A stretch of 64,000 nt of DNA. It comes from Aplidium turbinatum. Its lineage: Eukaryota > Chordata > Ascidiacea > Aplousobranchia > Polyclinidae. The notes under the pieces were generated by a model. That model made no database searches. It had not been told where the DNA came from and worked only from the letters and a program-made list of their open reading frames with translations. The position numbers were made by a program, and so were the translations under genes. This document shows positions 1-15,000 of this stretch, piece by piece. The stretch is taken from contig OU964926.1 in assembly GCA_918807975.1 (NCBI GenBank), positions 23,009,996 through 23,073,995 of the forward strand, read 5' to 3'. Position 1 is the stretch's first letter. Each line of letters begins with the position of its first letter.

Positions 1-79
1 TAGCAACCTCTTGCGGATCATGTATGACCCTTCCACTCGAACCGCTGAAGTCCATGGCCACAAGGTTGGCGTCATATCG
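1..79 (-). CDS. GRB7/10/14-like: Grb-family gene, BPS-domain exon, cut by window edge
   Basis: Encodes RYDANLVAMDFSGSSGRVIH then DPQEVA, matching the most conserved BPS block (SLVAMDFSG..xRVIENPxEA). Acceptor ATGCAG at 80-81. The exon continues off the left edge, where the rest of BPS and the SH2 domain are expected. Confidence 0.92.
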
Positions 80-3000
80 CTGCATACGTCATCAACGTCA
101 ACAAATGGAGCACGCAAGAACAACATGGTCCCACATAGCAAATCAGTCGTTTTTTACATTGATTCAACGACTGCAGACGTTGAATCAATGTAAAAAATGA
201 CTGATTTCCTGTCTGGGATTGTGCGACTGAAAACCCTTACCTAGGTCTAGCTAGAAAAATCAGTACCTAAAAGCATTCACACGTGGTTATCAAACCTGAT
301 TGTTTTTACATACTGATTTCATGCGTTTGGTGGCATCCCAAAATACACGGACCCTTGTAAAATTTACGATCTGCAATTCTTACAACGAAAAGCCAAAACA
401 GAGGTTTGGAGACATCAGAATCACTTCATTATTCCAGCAAGCAAACTCGTCGTTATCAGTCTTTTGTAATTTTTTCATGACTTTTTTCACGATGTGTGTT
501 TTTGTGAGTTTCGCCACAGATTTGATAACTAGAGGCTATTAAACTTCAAAGAAGTTTTGTATGCAAAAACTGAAACAGTTGTTCATTCCAATTGTCACAC
601 GGCTCTCGCAGTACATGAAGGATTTTGTACCGAGCCTATGCACAGAATGTGTGTGGAACTGTGGGTGCAAGTTGTAAAAACAGAACAGATTCCGTTTGTC
701 ACTGAGGCGAATCCAGTCTCACATTTAGCCACATTACATCGACAAAAACTCGCATAAACTAAATTGAGAAAACGACGCAAATAACCCAGACAGCAGTAAA
801 ATTCGTTATTTTTACATTGATTCAACGTCAACGACGTTGAATCAATGTAAAAATGACGGATTTTGCTGAGTGGGAAAGATATTCTGCTTACGTTAATGGC
901 ACGATCGCTTGCAGAGCGCACCAAATTTGAAGGTCCGTACCTCCTCGCGCTCAAGTAGGATTCGTAGAACCTGCTGCCGTTCTGCGGGTGCAAATAAACT
1001 CATTTGAACCCTTGATATGCAGGGGGTCATATGGACAAAGCGCGTCATATACCATCGATACAATTGATTTCTAAAATAAAACTTCGTCATTAAAACTTTA
1101 ATTAAATCTTCCTTTCAATTCACCAATGACTGAAATAGATAAAAATAAAGGGGAAAAGCGGAATATCACACTAAACCGATGAAAACAAGTTTGTTATAGA
1201 CTTATAGAGCGGCCGCTTAATAAGTGTGGCTTTGCAAGTACACATCTCGGTCACAAATATAATATAAATAAAAGCTATTTTCTTTTCACAACCGAAGAAA
1301 CTTTTAAATAAAGACGCCGCAGGACTAATGGCAATAGTTATGAGAAGGCTTAGGTCTGGATCCAACTTGCCACGATCCCAGTAACGTATAAAGTATTGAA
1401 TTTACAAAACGAGTTTAATAGCGCTGAAGCAGAACATAACCCAGCCTGACCATCCAATATTGATTCAATGTCTGCAGACGTTCAACTTATATAAAAAGGG
1501 CTAGTTTGCCGACTGGAAAACGTTACCTACCATGGTGAGGCGTAAGGCGCTAACCCAGGCGGACTTTGAGTGGTTCGTTTCCGCGCAGAACCACCTGACT
1601 GAGGTGCCATGGTTGTAGGACTTGGGCTGAAAATGACACAAATAGTTTAGAAAAGTTGAACATATGAAAGTGGGAACGGCCAGCCAGCAAATCAGTCTGC
1701 AGACGTTGAATTATTGTAAAAAAAAAACGACTGATTTGCTGGCTGGGTGGCTATCTGCAATTTTCAGTTTGTTGCAGGTATCGATTTAGTGAAGTATATG
1801 AGACTGGTGGAATACGAGACAGAAACCAGCTTGGTGATGACTTGATGAGTCTCAACTATTTTAATTCAATGTACCACAACCACAGTAAACATTTCGCATT
1901 CTATTACACCACTATCTGACAGAGTTTTACTATTGATTTAGACTGAAAGTATCTCAAAATAAGCAATGTTAAAGTATTTTTCTCAAAAACGTCTGTGAGA
2001 AACACTGGTGGAACACAAGACAGAAACCAGCTTGGGGGTGAGTCTGCGTTCGGGGGCTACTTAATTGTAATAATAAAAAAACAAAGAACTGCTAACCTAG
2101 GCGTAAATTTGACATTACGATTTCCCTGAAGTGTCGACTGACGACACCGCCAGTTTACATCGTCGTCATTGAAATGAAAAACGTTATGTATGCATTTTTT
2201 ACCTGACAACATTACATTGAAGTAAAGCATCTGACAACTCAGTTGATATGGAAAGGTCATTCCAGTAATGTTTACGACAAATCAATGAGTAAATTTGGGA
2301 AAGTTATCAATTAAGTTGACAAATTCCGAAGTTTGTGAGGTGTTGAATCATGTTTTGCTGAGTTGTCATTAGGATATCCACTTGTTTACAGAAGCTGGCT
2401 ACTATGGCTGTATGTTGGCCCGTTAGGGTTCACCAGCAAATGCTACATATGAGTATGGAGAGATGCAACTGGCAAAAGACCGTGTTTGGCGTCTCATTGG
2501 GTTAAATATAAGCAAGAAATAGCGTGATATTAATGACTTTTTATGGTGAGGTACTAAAACTAAAAACCAAGTTTGAAAACTTTTAACCTCAAAACAAGAA
2601 GATATGATATACGTATTTAAAAAAAAAAAAAGACCAAAATGTAGATTCTAAACTCATATTCAGGAAACATTTTCAAAGCTGTACTGTCTTCATCTTCAGT
2701 GCTAACCACAGTACGTACCTAATCTGCAATGTGAAAGAGAGTATGTTATATTTGCGAGATATAGACCATAAAATTTGATCACTTCAATACCATCGATACC
2801 ACAGCGTTTAAGTTTTGGAATGTGTGGTCAGGAAAAGAAAAAAAAAAACGCCACGAGTTGTTGGGCTCAACGCAACGACAATCAGCAAGGAAATAATAAT
2901 GACGTCATCATGAACAAAATGTGCTCGTTGCGCAATCGATGGGTCAACCATGCGTACATGACGCAGCTCAAGAACACCTCATACAACTTTGGACATGATA

Positions 3001-6000
3001 TTGGCACGTAGGCAACAGTTTGATAAAACTGACAACCGTTCAACAAAATCACATCCGAAGCGATATTTGCAAACAATAGAATTTACAGTGGAATAGTCTG
3101 GTTTCTTTTAAACGTATTTTGAGGCCCAGACAGAAAAAATTGTTACTTTTACATTGATTAAACGTCTGCAGACAAGTTTTGACAAGTTTTGCTGTCTGAA
3201 GGGAGGATCCTCGAAATAAAACGTTTCCTTACGGCCCAAGGCAATAGTCTTTGTTTTGAATTCATTTTGCCTAGAATTAATTTTTGTTTCGAGCAGCCAA
3301 CTGGTAAGAAGAATCCTTGCATTTGAATCGGTGAGCATGGGTTCGATGCCCTGTCAAGTTAAGGAATTTTATTTTTGCTTCACAGCCAGACTTGGAAATG
3401 GATTTCAGGCAGTGACGTAATCAGCAGCGCCTCCATACAACTACATTGAATCTCTACCTCGAAAAACTCACAATCTGCAACCTACACAACGTTGTATAAA
3501 CACAGGCATCATAATTGTTTGCAAACACAGCCTCTGCAACAACAAATTCGGCCGCAGTGGAGGCGATGGTATTCCCGCCAAAATAAGTTTGTAATGTTAT
3601 GACGTCACAGACCTTTCATAACTTCACAAAGTTGCCAGCTCCGCGGCTTTCCGCAAAATTGGGTTAGTTTTGTATTGGAGTCGGGGGATAATTTTAACAG
3701 TCGCGTTTTGTTTTCGTTTAGTTTCGTTCCAGTTTTCACCGAAATTGTTTCCGATTCGACTGTATGCGCGCAAATGGGTGATATTTTGGGCTGCTTTTAT
3801 GCTACACTTCGGTAGCAATTAAGCTGAAAATTTTAAAAACATATGGCAACCTTACACTTTGAAGTTATGGCATTTGCAATGAGATTTTTTGTGCTCTAAC
3901 GTCTAGTAACATTAAAGGATGCATAGTGAAGACGGTACCTTTAGGCAGAAAGAAAACGCGGTCGGACCATTGTTTGAATGCTTCTTGTTGATGGGGGACC
4001 ACACTCTGGCGGAGTGAACCTCAGCTAGGCAAGAAAGATGTTCGCGGCTCTGAGAAAAAGCAAGTAACGATCAATAATGAAAAAGTACTCAGACAGCGCC
4101 ATCATTTTACTTTAATTCAACGTCTACAGACGTTGAACCAATGTAAAAACCGACTGATTTGGTATCTGGGTAGCGGCTAACAAAGCACCTTAAACATCAA
4201 ACGGGATCAACAAACAACACCAACATGATTGGCTCTGTTTTGTAAACATTCTTATTTTTGGATTGTTGATAAAGTTTTCTACACAATACTGAACAACATA
4301 CGTCAAAGTGAAGGTAAACAGTGGGGACTTGTTGCGCCAAATTTTCACGCGTCGACAGATTCAATTACATAGAAATAGGTTTCTTGGAACAAGATGTGAG
4401 TTTCCAAACAAAATCCACACAGAAATTTATACATTTCGACGAACCGTGTTGGTCTAACTAACTTTAGAAGTGAATCCATCAATATTCTATCGCGGGCAAC
4501 ACAGCCGACCAAACAAACAACGGCTTTTCAAACCCACAAAGCGCTTATTTATTTTTAAATAAGGAGAAACACTTTTCACTTCGATTGGTTATTAAATCAA
4601 GTTTATTTTTTACATAAACTAAACAAAAGGTAATATTAAAGTGACGGAAAAGCCGAAAAAAATTTGGTTTTCGGAAAATTGCTAAAAAATCGATGGAGTT
4701 AGAAATTAGTTTCCACAGTACGCACCATAAAAAAATTATTAATATTAAAAAATTCTATAACCAAAATGACGCAGTGGAAATGTCAAATGAGATGAAGGAA
4801 AGCGGTTTAATTTTTTAAAGAACCATATTGTATTTGTGTGTTGCATGTGCCATTTGCAGAGTGTTGCAGCAATGAGAGCAAAGTAAAAATGGTCAAATAT
4901 TGGAAATTATATTAACTATTTGAATTTGAACAGTCAGTTTAGCATTTGATTTAATAATTGCTGAAGCTTGGACATTTTCACTAACAACGTGAAACCTAAT
5001 CCACGATATCTTACGCCAAAACAAAAGTAAAATAACCTATAGTTTTAATATTTTTAAACAATAACCCAGACAGCAAAATCCGTCATTTTTGCATTGATTC
5101 TACGTCAATGACGTTGAATCAATGTAAAAATGACGCATTTTGCTGTCAAGGGAATGGCAGTATACTTACTTTGCTGGTGCCTTTGCTGCTGATATAAAGA
5201 CCTGAATTTCTTAAGATGCAGTAAACTTTCTTCCAGAATCTTCTTCCTCCTTCTCGCACGTGGAGCCACCCGCACATTTCAGGGGCGGTCTTTGTAAGGA
5301 TGTGCTGCATCTGGAGGCGCTTGACACTCTCAGGGGCGTCACCAATAGGATTTGAATTTGGAGGCAAAGTCAACATACCACAAGGGAGGCACATCTGGAG
5401 ATCAAGACTAGTATTATTGCCATTGGACTGCACAGATGGGCATCAAATGTGCGTTGGAAACTGACATACAGTCATTTCACGTCAGACGGAACTTCAATGC
5501 AATCAATAAATAAAAAAGAACTTGGACTATATGAATCCCTGGTCTCTGATACAAATCCACTCTTTCTCGTTCGATTCCGACAATTTGATAACCTCGCTAA
5601 GACGACCTTGCATGATAAATCAAAGTAGGTCGGATTAGCGAGGTCTGATTGTGTTGCATTCATAAAATAACAAGCAATTAGGTTCCGAACAGCCCAACTA
5701 TTAAGTGGTCTCTGAGTCGATGGATATGGCTTGGATGCCCTGTCAAGTCAACGAATTTTATTTTATTGTCAAATTAGCAAAAAGCGATTTACCAAAATTT
5801 TTCTCTCATCTTCCTTTCGCAATCGTTCAAGTGTTAACGAAAACTATAAACAGATGAACACAGTATAAACAGTTCATCAAAATCACAGTGGCACGAAAAT
5901 AACAACACCCTTTGATTTGGAGAAAGTTATAACCACGACCAGGAAGCAGCTGACAGGCCTCTCGAAACTTGCGGTTGCACCAGCGAAAATAATAATAATT

Positions 6001-9000
6001 AATCAAAGAACTTTGACTGTTATTCAAAAACACGATAAAACGCAAAACACGATGTTTATCGTTCGTAAACAGCCACTGACGGTAATAGGCAGTGAGATGT
6101 CTCATTGGATGTTTGCAAATAACAGCTTGCGTGTTTATCACGTAAACGGGTACGAAGTCTTGTAATCGTTGTTTTGGAAAGCCAGCCAGAGAGCAAATTA
6201 ATCGTTTTTTACATTGGTTCAACGTCTGCAGACGGTTATTTTGTATTGGTTCAAAATCCAAGGACGTGAACTTGATACCGAAAATAGCACTTCTTGCTCG
6301 TAAAAAGATGTGTTACAGATTACTCAAAGCTCGTTGCTATTAGCTTCAAGACATTTCAACAAAATTGGCAGATTAGTTCTGTCACCACAGGAAACGGCTT
6401 ATACGAAACACGTCATTCTCTGATACGCTGCAGAAGCTACTGACTAACAATCGCTATGACAATTGATATATTTCGTTAAATCGACGTCAGTTGTCGTTGA
6501 ACTTATCAAAAGCATTGCAAAATAAAACTATAATTTAAAAACTTCTGACCACAAACAAATGCATGACGTGTGGATTTTGGCTGTAAAACGACTTGTCAGC
6601 TAATATATGTTTGGGAGTTATTTTTGTCAAATGGAAATAATTATGCGTGTCGGAATCTTATACATCACCCACAAAAACCTTGTCACTTCCACCATGATTT
6701 TCGAAAACAAAATCATTACAAAAACAAACTGATGCATACCTCTGGGTGCTGAAGGATATTGTATTTCGCCGAGGCCCGAATCAGACAGAATCTTGAAATG
6801 TGCTCTGGCTCTTGGTCGGTTAATACATCATCCATTAGTTCGTAATCTTCAATGCATCTTTCTACAACCGATAGTTTGTTACAGAATGAACGCTGTAGGG
6901 TGCTAACCAGTGGTTAGGTCTAGGGTTCTCGAAAATGGAAACAACACGCACATGAAATTACTATTAACTATGACTCCTACCAAGACAGCAAATCAACTGT
7001 TTTTGACATTAGACGCTGAATCAATGTAGACATTGAGTCATCCTCTGCATACGTTAAATTAATGTAAAAAGCGGTTGATATGATGTCTGGGTAACTCCAT
7101 GTATGGAAGCGATAACCATGTAATGTTGTTTTGGAAATTTCCTATCGAGCGTCTGTTAAACACCTTCCCCATGAGCCACGCAGACAACAATACTAAGTGG
7201 TCAATACCACGAATTTGTATTGAATTAAAAGATTAAACACCAGTTACAAACATTGTGAAATGAAGGAGTCAAAATAAAGGAGCTCCAAATTAAACAATAG
7301 CGATCTGCATACAGGCCTTGCCAACGTACGAGCTGATGCTGACTGGTGGCCCGGTGGCCGACGTAACTTTGAACTCGTAATGCTTTGAACTCATACGGCT
7401 AATGCATTTTATAGCTCTTTAAAATGATAGTCATGAGAAAACAGATTGTCAAAGTGTGATTGCGAATGTCAAATCACTGCAGAACTCCTGGTTTCGATTT
7501 GAAAAAAATGATTAGCCTGCCTCCGGTCTGAAGCATGAAAATTTTGAAGCATGCACGTTGGCATGGTCTGTGAATAGGCTATAAGTGTCCTTGGTTTGAA
7601 ACAAGATCTACGCAAAATCGAAAATTACTCATGCAGTTTCTGTAACCTTACGGAACAGGTAAAATGACGATTTAAAAAATGTCAAAAATGTTTGCTTTGT
7701 TGGTGGCAATCCGGTCATGATGTCAAGAGCCCACTTTGTTACGCATTCACAGCTTTACTGAGGGTGGATGAGAGGTTTCAGAGAATAAAATAGATCATTA
7801 GAACAAACGAGTATTGCTCAATTACGTAACAGGAGGGTCCATTGAAAAGCTGCTTCAGAGCGATATCTGTAATACTCCAAAAACGTCATGGCAGTCAGAG
7901 AAAACGGTCAATCAGTTAGTAGTAAATGCAACATCTTTCGACGCAAATTTCCGTAAACGTGTCTACAGACCGAGGATATAAGATGCAAATTCTTCTGATG
8001 TTCAAGTGGGCTTTCACATGGCGTAGAAAACGCGCCATTCAGAAAACTATGTGTGTCGAATGATGCAAGACAGCCGTCACATTGCAAGGGGGCGGAGCTG
8101 GAAAGAAGGTTACCGCCTCCATCATGTCATTGTGTAATCATCCTCGCAAGACTCAGTCAGCAAATCGTTTCTTTTTCACATTGATGCAACGTCTGCAGAC
8201 GTTCAATCAATGTAAAAAAGAACGATTTGCTGACTGGGGACTTTCTCTCCAAAAAGCAAATAAGCTACAAATTGAAAACTTTTTTAGACGCGTTCCAATA
8301 TTATACAGTTTGGTGTACTGCAAAATTGAGAATGGAACATACAAGTTTTGCACACGGGCAATTCTAGTTTAAACAAATGAGAAACGAAAACGCTGGAAGC
8401 GTAATTCAAACACAATTCTACATCCATGCCAGCTTAAGCACGAAAAACATTTTTAAAGAAGGTTCTATTTTTTTTATGGGGTCATACAATTGATCATGCA
8501 AAATTACATCCATTTGAACCAAATAGGGCAACTTGACTTTAAATCTCGCAACCGGAATACATTCACTTAGAGTCTTTGACCAATGGTTATCAACCCATTT
8601 AACATCGGGGGTGCTATACGTAAAGATATTGGCTTGGGGGTCATTCGTCTGTAAGACATAAAAAGGAGGAGCACCTGGCATTCTCTCAGGGGACCCACAG
8701 ATTCTTCATAGGAGACCATGTTAATAACATTGGCTTCGAACAAGCAATAAGAAAATCAACACACCTATCATTTTCTCTGAATTTTGTTCCATGATGGACC
8801 ACTGGGTAAGATCCGGGTTTCGGTTCAACTTGGCCAGGAGGGTATGGAGCAGGAGAGCGCATGTCGACGACTGTGGAAGCTCCACCTCTTTGAAAGCTTG
8901 CAAGTCGGAAAGCCACACGCTCCAAATCATCTAATGATTTCAGGAAAAGAAACGTCATAAATTTAAAAAAGTCTGGCAACACTGAAACCGGAGTCGGCTA

Positions 9001-12000
9001 GTAATAAACTGAGGAAAAGAAACATTTACTTTTTGTGAAATAATAAACAGCATAAGTATCTTGTCTATCGACAGCAAGATTTAAAATCCTTCTGTTTGGC
9101 ATGCCTCGGAAAATATTAAATTTAAAATACAAAAACTCGCTAAGCATTCTTTGTTCCGTAGCTATCGATTCGATATAACAATAACACCTTTGTGATATTG
9201 TATAACGCATTCTCGAATGGATTCTTAGAAAATATCACTAATTGTATAAAATGACGCCATAATTGGTTGAGATTGATGAGTGACTAAGAACAACATCTCG
9301 GAATAGCATTGTCCACTGCAAACGTCATTTCCTGCCTTCGATCACCTCAAGAGCGTCGTTTGTTTAATTTTCTCCACGTCATGGCCAGGGGAAATTTGCG
9401 CATCTCCAACACCTGGCTTTGTATGTGATACCACACGCAACAACCAGATAGCAAAAATTGTTTCGTTTTATATTGATTCAACGTCTGCAAACGTTGAATC
9501 AATATGTTGAATCAAATGCAAAATAGAAGCAACTTTGCTAGTCTAGGTAAGTTGCGGCAAAGGAAAAGGATTATGCTGATTGGGATGCTATGCAGGGCAG
9601 GCTCAGCACAACCTTAGATTGCGACACAAACGTGCAAAGTCCAAACAAACAAAATTCTTTGTTTTGTTTAAAACGGCCCAGTGCACCAAACCAACAAATA
9701 GTTTTTATTGGTAAAAAGTGAAAGCAGTAATTTGAATCTATGACCTTGATTAATCTGCACTTATGTAAATTCAATCATTCATAATTTGCAAATTGTCACA
9801 AATCCTTCACGCTGCGTCAGTCATGCATGAGGTCAAGCACCGCCAGACTCCATTCATTCATCCCCGACGCCGACACACGCCCCATCGGCCTGACACTACA
9901 GAGACAGGCATGGGTGCGCCTCAACCGTCTCCGTACGGGCGTCGGGCTTTTCCGCTCAACCATGCACCAATGGGAAATGGCTTCTTCCTCCTCCTGTGAA
10001 TGTGGTGCCGAGGAACAGACCGCAGACCACATCATCAATAACTGTACCATCTTCAAGCCACCTAACGGAGTGGAAGGTCTGCGCGTCATGGATGATGAAA
10101 CTAAAGACTGGCTGCTCTCTAGCAGCCTTCCAGTGTAGTCCGGGAACATCGTGAATCTGGGGTGGTAAAAGGATAGACCCTCGGCCCCAGAAGCTCAGAC
10201 GACGACGAGTCATGCATGACGAATAAATGTTCTGCCAGTCACAACAAAAGGTACATTGCACCTTCTTCAGTGACATTGGCCATTAAATGAAAACTTTATT
10301 CAAATTTTCGTTCTCCACCTGTTTTGCGCTGAGCTGCTGAGCTTTGCAAGTAACGGAGTCGACTGTTTTTCTGCGCTGCAAGGAATCGGACGGCTTCGGT
10401 GATCCTGGTGTTGATGAAAGCGAATTCGATGACGTGTTCGACGCAGAGTAGGTGACGTCACCGCCTAAACCAAGCGACTTTCTGTGGATACAGGAAACTG
10501 ACATTGACGATACGTTGGTAGATCAACATTTATAAAATTATTTACATAAATTTACATCATTATTAATATTTACATTTGCAACGTTGAATCGATGTAAAAA
10601 AACGTTTGATTTTTGGCCATTTAGTGGTATTCATCTTGAACTCTGAGTGTTGGACGAAAAGAGAAATAAAATAAGCCCAGCATCATGGGCGAAACACGTG
10701 TCTATCGCTGTCAATTCTTGCTGCACTCGATTCAACAAATTTGCACTGCTGCATAGTGTAGGAAATTTCACGTAGCATACAACTTTTCAACCGACCTCTT
10801 CAATTTTGTTATTTTTATGCTAGAAAATGTGCAAGAAGCAGTAATAAAACACCCTTAAAATAATTTGGAATTTACCTTTTATTGAAGATGGAAATCGGTA
10901 AGGGTTTGAAGATATGTTTCTCCAGAAATCCTTGCTTAGCGGCAGGGGGTCGTGGGTAATCCTCTTCAACACTAGCTAGCGACTCGTTGCTTATGTTCAA
11001 CGCTTGCACATCTGCGAAAAAAAAACTTTGAAACCAGAAAATCAATAAGAAATCAAACGTTTTTTACATTAATTCAGCGTCTATAGACGTAGAATGGCCA
11101 TTAGTAGGCTTGTCAAGTAGAGATCAGTGGGATTTTGACTCAAGACAAGACGGTTTGTGGCGCACTGGGCTAGAACTTTGAAACCCTTTAAAGTAGTGGA
11201 ATTAAACATCCAAGCTAACATAAAAAAAAAACTCTACTGTTATTAGTCGCATGTTCATCACAGCTTTACCAGAAAGACACTAATTTACATTGTAACAAAC
11301 ACTCAATCACACGGCAAACATGAGGCAAGGCATCATCCGCGAAAACAAGTTGTTTTTATCGATGAAACATTCGAAACCAATAAGCCACAAAAAGTAAAGC
11401 CGATTCTGTAAGTCTGGTTTCAAACCACAACAACAGCTCGACATTTTACATGAAGCCGAAGTTTAAATATAATCCCGTTACAAACAGATAAGCTAGGCCT
11501 ATACCTGACAACATATAAAACACGACCTATAACTATGACGGCTATGAAGTAGATATGCAGCAACACATGTTTTCATAACCTTTAGGAACTAAAATTATCG
11601 ATAGCATATGAATACGCTTTTTTTTCGTAATCACATTAATGTAATTTAAAGTTGAATTATTGCAACTGCTTCTTTCATCAACATTTAAACCAGGGGCGTG
11701 CAACTGTTTATCACAATGGGCCACAACGTACAATTATAATGATGCTGAGGGCCAGTCTATCGAATAACACATGAATTTATATGAACAATTTATTTAATGG
11801 AAAAGTACACACAATCAAGTTACACATTGAGTTTCAGATATCTTGAAGCTCAGTTTTGTAACAAGCTCAATGTCTTTGTTGTAACCGTGAAATACCTCTT
11901 GCTGTTTGCTCAAAGACTTTTTCAACTGCTGCATTTTGCCAACCCGTAATTGACCCACAATGCTATCATAATTAGCAGAGTGTTTTGCACAGTAGTGTCG

Positions 12001-15000
12001 CTTGATATTGTACTCTTTCATTACTGCTATACAGTAGTGTTTTGACAAATCAGACAAACAACATCTTGATTGTGTTGAACAACGAAGTAATTTATACACC
12101 ATTCATTGTTGAACTTCCGCCTTTCATAATCAACCTTCCTTTTCTTACTTGTAGACATTTTTACTATGCTAAGCTTTTTGTAGAATAAATATTAATATAT
12201 TCACCACACTGCACCCATGAAGTAAGATTTATGTTACTGACTCATTGCCAGAAAAACAAGGTGATTTTCTACAACGCTTATTAATGACGCAACAATAATT
12301 CTAATGATGTAATAATGCTAAAAGTTAATAAATCTAATGAAGACGTTACAAATAACAACATCCTCCGATCTAACAGTGAAAAGTATTTAAAAATAATGGG
12401 CTACTTGATGAAGAATCTGCGGGCCACGTAAATGGGTACCGCGGGCCGTGCTCTGGCCCGCGGGCCGTATGTTGCACGCCTCTGATTTAAACCAAGAAAA
12501 AAAACATGCACGGTCGAACATTAGTAAAAGATTCAAAGCTGACTTTGAAAACATATTTCAGATTTTGCATTGTCAAATAAATCAGTACTCCCTCACTTTG
12601 GTATGGGTGGCAAGCATGAGATGATACAACGTCTTGTTTCATTCAACCGACTGACAAAGTAAATGATATGACAAAAAATTGAAAATACTTATCTTTTATA
12701 ACAAATGCACTAAACAACAAAGTAGGTTAATAACGCAACAAAAATATTGATGACAGAAATAACTGAAATTAATAAAATCTAATTTAATTAAATTCCGTAA
12801 ATAGCTTTCTGACCTGACTACATTTTTTCATGTGTTTTTAAATTTAGAAAAATACGGTTATATCATATACATATCTTGCTCAAATTAGTAGCAATATTGC
12901 TACCTGTGGTACCAGTTACGCAAGTGCCGCATAAATAAAATGTTGAGGCGTCTAAATTCAGTAATTGGCAATTATGCACTTTAGCCTGTCAACTTGCTCA
13001 CGAGTTAATAAAATCATCAATCACTGACGAAACCAGCTCAACCAAACGCAATCAGTCTGAGATTGCAACAAAACCAGGGCAAATGTTTAACAAAGATTTG
13101 TTTAAACACAAAAAGCAAAGGTGAAGTTTGTTTGGCTTATCTTGAAAAAGCACCTAATGTCACATTTTATCAACAATCTAAAATCAGCAAAAGTTTTGAG
13201 CAAGTGGTTCGCCGATGGCTAAAATAGAATCGACGCATGATTACAGTGAATACCGGTATTTATCTATTGCGCAACAATGCCAGACCAACAACGCATGGCG
13301 TGGTCCCCAACCTACCCACCAGTGCTCAAAGGTGCTTTACAGAAAATGATTCAAAAATTGCATTTTAATCATCAAGAAGTTGAAAGACACACGTCCAGTA
13401 CTTAACACCACACGCAATGGCTGTCCATAAAACAGGTAGTCTAATTGCATTACCTTAATGTTTAGATGGGTTTGTCTCTTCACAAAATGATGAAATTTGA
13501 TTTAAGAAACCAATTCGTGCGCCCATAATGTTTTTCAAGCAGGCAAGTTTGATACAAAAATAAATTTACAAAGAATTGAAAGAGCTTTGGTAGAGAGTGT
13601 CTTGTACCACAAAAACACAAATCCGAGTAACACAGCCAGAATTATGTTTTATTTATGTATGTGTAAAGCTGGCTCTGTTACTCGGCTTAAAAGATTGAAC
13701 AGCAAACGTTTCTCACAGACTTTCTTTGTCACTAGGCTTTACGCTGTCTACGTAATCGACTTCAATTTTGTTTTCGGCTGAAAAATTTACTTGTTGAAGA
13801 ATTTGCACGACTAAAACTACTTTTCGCAAAAAAGTCTACCTTCCGCTTCAGCTAACTTCGCGCACTGACCGCTTTAGCTTTCTGCTTACCAACTGTAGAA
13901 ACTGACAAAATCATTTCACAAACAAATGACCAATGCTGAGCTGTCCACGACGCCCGGAGCTGTTTAGACAACTACTTTCTCAACCGACTTTGTACACGCC
14001 GCTCACCTGCCTCTGCAAGCTATAAGAGTAAATAGAACAACACGACAATCGTTAGTTCACATGTGATCCATCGACTCATGCTGACAGTTTTTCATTTTCG
14101 AGTTTTCATGTTTATGTTTCTGTCAAGTTGAAATCGACGAAATGTCGCTGCACTGACTGACAGACCGAAAAAGATTTGATAGGCGCTGGGTACTTCCACT
14201 GGCGATGTGTGTCGTCAAATGGTGTGTTGTGTGCGCGCACGGTCTACTCATTTGAGTAAAGCACAACATGACAGGGCCGATGACATCATCGCTGAGGTTC
14301 TCGTTACAATTGAGTCAGTGAGTCGCCTAAGTAATTATTGAAGAGAAAGAGAAAAACTTTAGCTATAGAAAAAATCAAAAGACAATCGTTTGATTTTTTT
14401 CTAAAACTAAAGTTTTTTTCTGTTCAGTGAATGTAGGCCAGGAGTCGGGTAACTAGCGAGAAGCCTATTCAAGTGACGTTTGTGGTGCAATGAAGAGAAA
14501 GGCACTTTCTTTCGTGTGAAAACAATCGCCCACACTGGCTTTTACCATGATATTCTTTGTAGCTGACAGTGTTGTAACATAACCTAGCCATTGGCAACAC
14601 AGTGATCGTAAATGGATCGAATCGAACACCATGCTAAAATGGGTGAAGCAAGCTAACCAAATCCGCTCTTTTTACATTATAGTCCAAACTACGTAAAGAT
14701 ACAACAGAAGCATAATGGATAACAAAGCTTAAAAAATGCACAAGCATTTTATGGCACACATAATCTATAATTCTTTTCTTGAGTGAAGTGATAGATTTTA
14801 AGCAATGAATAATTTATTAGCATATATTTAAATAATCGCAAAGTGCAAACCGACAGAGATTAAAAATATTTCCGTTTGTTACGGAAAGCACCAGTTATCT
14901 TTGATCCAGTAATTTTCTCATTGGAGAGGAAATAGTTTTTTTTTAAATCACTTTATAAGGGTGAAGACATTTTTTGTATGATGAAAGTGAAGTAATCATA

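Noticed and set aside
8418-8982. Two long minus-strand frames here (with APPFYVLQTNDPQANIFTY and PGQVEPKPGSYPVVHH) as a possible separate gene
   Set aside because: The second overlaps the Grb RA exon in the wrong frame, and the exon's own frame fits homology and phase exactly. No known family matches either frame.
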